A stretch of 8,310 nucleotides of DNA, taken from NCBI GenBank assembly GCA_934444485.1, contig CAKSCN010000114.1, positions 1-8,310 on the forward strand, in the 5' to 3' direction. The notes beneath the pieces were generated by a model that did no database searches, had not been told where the DNA came from, and saw nothing but the letters and a program-made list of their open reading frames with translations. This DNA comes from an uncultured Eubacteriales bacterium (GTDB taxonomy: Bacteria; Bacillota; Clostridia; Oscillospirales; CAG-382). Numbering within the stretch: the first letter of the stretch is position 1; each line of letters starts with the position of its first letter. A program made the translations under genes and the position numbers. This document shows, piece after piece, positions 6,461 to 8,310 of this stretch.

Positions 6461-7795
6461 ATGCCGGAACAGATAAAAATATCCAAAAGAGTACTCGGAA
6501 TACTCCTCAACTCGGTGAGCGCAGGTGTTGTTCCGAGAGTGGGACTGGAATACATAGCAATCGGAAGAAACGATGAGGTGAACGCAATACTCTCGGATCT
6601 CGGCAGCATTTCCGAGGGAATGTGCGCTTTCAGGTTCATCATAGGCAGATACGGAAGCGGCAAAAGCTTTCTTCTCCAGCTCACGAGAAATCACGCCGCA
6701 GACCGAGGCTTTGTCACTGCCGACGCCGACCTTTCCCCCGAACGCCGCCTTGCCGGAACAAAGGGACAGGGACTTGCGACCTACCGTGAGCTTATAAAGT
6801 CGATGGCGACAAAGGCGTCCCCCGACGGCGGCGCACTTCCGATGATACTGTCGAAGTGGTTTACGGAGCTTGGCGCAAAGGCGGTCGCCGACGGATGCGA
6901 GCCGGACAGCGCAGAGTTTTCGGCACACGTCAAAAAGGGTATATTCTCGGTTGTGTCGAGCCTTGAGCTTATGGTGAACGGCTTCGACTTCGCAAAGGTT
7001 CTCTGCACCTACTACGACGGGCTCACAAGCGGAGACGATACAAAGCTGAGCGCCTCTCTGAAGTGGCTCAGAGGAGAGTATTCCACAAAGCTTGAAGCAC
7101 GCTCCGCCCTTGCGGTGGCGTCGATAATCACCGACGAAAACTGGTACGATTATATCAAGCTCTTTGCCGTGTTCGTAAGAAAAATCGGATATAAGGGACT
7201 CGTTGTGTTCATCGACGAATGCGTCAACCTCTATAAGATTCCGAACAGAGTGTCCCGTGAAAACAACTACGAAAAGATTCTCGCAATCTTCAACGACACC
7301 ATGCAGGGCAAGGCGGAGGGACTCGGCTTCTTCTTCGGCGGCACACCCGAATTTTTGGAGGACCGAAACCGCGGACTCTACAGCTACGAAGCTCTGCGTT
7401 CGAGACTTGCCGACAGCCGCTTTGTGCCGGACGGCGACTTCAAGAATTTCCTCTCTCCCGTAATACGCCTGTCACGGCTCACCGACGATGAGCTTTTCGC
7501 ACTTATCAGCAAGCTCTACAGCATACACGCACTCTACCATAAACACAATCTCCCCGTTTCCGACGAGGACAAGCTTGCGTTTTTGAAGCTCTACGGAGAG
7601 CGCATGGGTGCGGACAGCCTGCTTACTCCCCGTGAGGTAATAAGAGATTTTCTCACCGTGCTCAACATCATGCTCCAGACCCCCGGGCTTTCGTTTGCGG
7701 AGGTGGTGAGCGACAGAAACGCACACAGTGAGGACGAAAACGGCGCAGAGGGTGCCGATACCTTCGACGAAGAGTTCGGAGAATTTGAGCTTTAA
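6461..7795 (+). CDS. brxD: BrxD-like P-loop ATPase (BREX-associated ATP-binding protein family)
   Basis: A complete 444-residue cytoplasmic ATPase. The N-terminal segment SAGVVPRVGLEYIAIGR (about 20-36) is typical of the BrxD family, which supports the ATG at 6461 despite its poorly spaced GGAG. Walker A is GRYGSGKS (62-69), followed by TADADLSPERRLAG, a family signature. Walker B is LVVFIDE (247-253) with D252 and the probable catalytic E253. A sensor-like GGTPEF lies at 293-298, with arginines downstream that may act between subunits. The tail (about 420-444) is strongly acidic. In BREX type 2 (Pgl) loci BrxD is encoded next to the helicase BrxHI, and the same pairing occurs here with the gene at 7837. 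The protein probably forms an ATP-driven assembly with the helicase and TerB-N/C partner. Its exact activity is unknown. Family membership is confident, but membership of a true BREX locus is not shown. Confidence 0.85.
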   Translation: MPEQIKISKRVLGILLNSVSAGVVPRVGLEYIAIGRNDEVNAILSDLGSISEGMCAFRFIIGRYGSGKSFLLQLTRNHAADRGFVTADADLSPERRLAGTKGQGLATYRELIKSMATKASPDGGALPMILSKWFTELGAKAVADGCEPDSAEFSAHVKKGIFSVVSSLELMVNGFDFAKVLCTYYDGLTSGDDTKLSASLKWLRGEYSTKLEARSALAVASIITDENWYDYIKLFAVFVRKIGYKGLVVFIDECVNLYKIPNRVSRENNYEKILAIFNDTMQGKAEGLGFFFGGTPEFLEDRNRGLYSYEALRSRLADSRFVPDGDFKNFLSPVIRLSRLTDDELFALISKLYSIHALYHKHNLPVSDEDKLAFLKLYGERMGADSLLTPREVIRDFLTVLNIMLQTPGLSFAEVVSDRNAHSEDENGAEGADTFDEEFGEFEL

Positions 7796-7836
7796 TTAAA
7801 TGCGGCGCTGCGGCATACCGAAAGGAGGACGTTCTC

Positions 7837-8310
7837 TTGGAAAAATCACGTGTGTGGGACAGATTTCCGCAGTTTCTGCGAGAGTACGTCTTTTCTCTCG
7901 GCTGGAAAGAGCTTTACGATGTGCAGGAAAAGGCGGCGGAGATAGTTCTCGAAACGGGCGACAATCTTCTTCTCGCCTGTGCGACGGCGTCGGGAAAGAC
8001 AGAGGCTGTGTTCTTCCCGATGCTTGCCGATATATGCACTGAAAAGGATAAAGACGCCGTCGGCACACGCATACTCTACATCGCTCCGCTCAAGGCGCTC
8101 ATCAACGACCAGTTCGGCAGGATAACCGCTCTCTGCTGCGACGCCGGTATCACGGTGAGTCACCGCCACGGAGAGGTGTCGTCCTACGACAAGGAAAAGT
8201 ATCTCGATGAACCGTCGTGCATACTCCAGATAACCCCGGAGTCTCTCGAAGCAATGCTTATGCGCCGTCCGACAGAAGCGGCAAGGGCGTTCGCAAGGCT
8301 CAAATATATC
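7837..8310 (+). CDS. Lhr-like DEAD/DEAH superfamily II helicase (BrxHI-like), N-terminus only
   Basis: 158 codons, cut by the right edge. The start is TTG 7837, with AAAGGAGG (7821-7828) 8 nt upstream; no in-frame ATG gives a comparable site, and the next methionine (codon 62) would remove motif I. After a short N-terminal helix (VWDRFPQFLREYV) come a Q-motif-like Q30, motif I/Walker A ATASGKTEA (49-57, K54), motif Ia APLKALIND (83-91), an HGE segment (111-113) and motif Ib TPESLEAML (133-141). ASGKTEA and APLKALINDQ are typical of the large Lhr-type helicases, which include BrxHI of BREX type 2 loci. Motif II (DExH) and the C-terminal lobe are outside the window. Its position 41 bp after the BrxD-like gene fits the known brxD-brxHI pair. 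The expected role is ATP-dependent nucleic acid translocation or unwinding in the same complex. Confidence 0.85.
   Translation, partial: MEKSRVWDRFPQFLREYVFSLGWKELYDVQEKAAEIVLETGDNLLLACATASGKTEAVFFPMLADICTEKDKDAVGTRILYIAPLKALINDQFGRITALCCDAGITVSHRHGEVSSYDKEKYLDEPSCILQITPESLEAMLMRRPTEAARAFARLKYI

Noticed and set aside
4462..8310. A complete BREX type 2 system
   Set aside because: Only the BrxD-like gene and the start of a BrxHI-like helicase are present. No PglX, PglZ, BrxC/PglY, BrxF or PglW is visible.

Overview
The window looks like part of a Clostridia-class Firmicutes chromosome (possibly a gut Oscillospirales-type lineage). The reasons are the consistently strong AGGAGG-type ribosome binding sites, moderate GC content, TTGACA/TATAAT-like promoters, and the protein families present. 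Taxonomy is inferred from style only. All real genes are long and tightly packed, and both ends of the window cut through genes.

Region 1 (1-4323) is a divergent pair of carbohydrate genes. On the minus strand, the first 608 codons of a cyclic beta-1,2-glucan synthase (NdvB/ChvB type, GT84) run off the left edge. On the plus strand is a complete GH78 alpha-L-rhamnosidase-like glycosidase (2056-4269) without a signal peptide, closed by a rho-independent terminator. The 231-bp gap between them holds one promoter candidate in each direction and a set of short direct repeats with a 21-bp period, which looks like a binding site for a shared regulator.

Region 2 (4324-8310) is a plus-strand operon that continues past the right edge. 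In order it encodes a TerB-N/TerB-C domain protein with an AT-hook-like basic linker (4462-5970), a small GNAT-like protein of unknown role (5975-6385), a BrxD-like P-loop ATPase (6461-7795), and the N-terminus of a large Lhr-like DEAD/DEAH helicase of the BrxHI kind (from a TTG start at 7837). The BrxD plus Lhr-like helicase pair is known from BREX type 2 (Pgl) phage-defence loci. Here it is led by TerB-N/TerB-C instead of BREX methylase or PglZ genes, at least within the window. The best reading is a TerB-linked DNA-processing or anti-phage module. This is inferred from domains and gene order, and the downstream genes needed to decide are not visible.

The two regions are separated by the terminator, and a palindrome-rich stretch and an extended -10 promoter candidate precede the second operon. 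Nothing indicates that the sugar genes and the TerB/BrxD/helicase genes work together. No tRNA, rRNA, CRISPR array, insertion sequence or integrase was seen.
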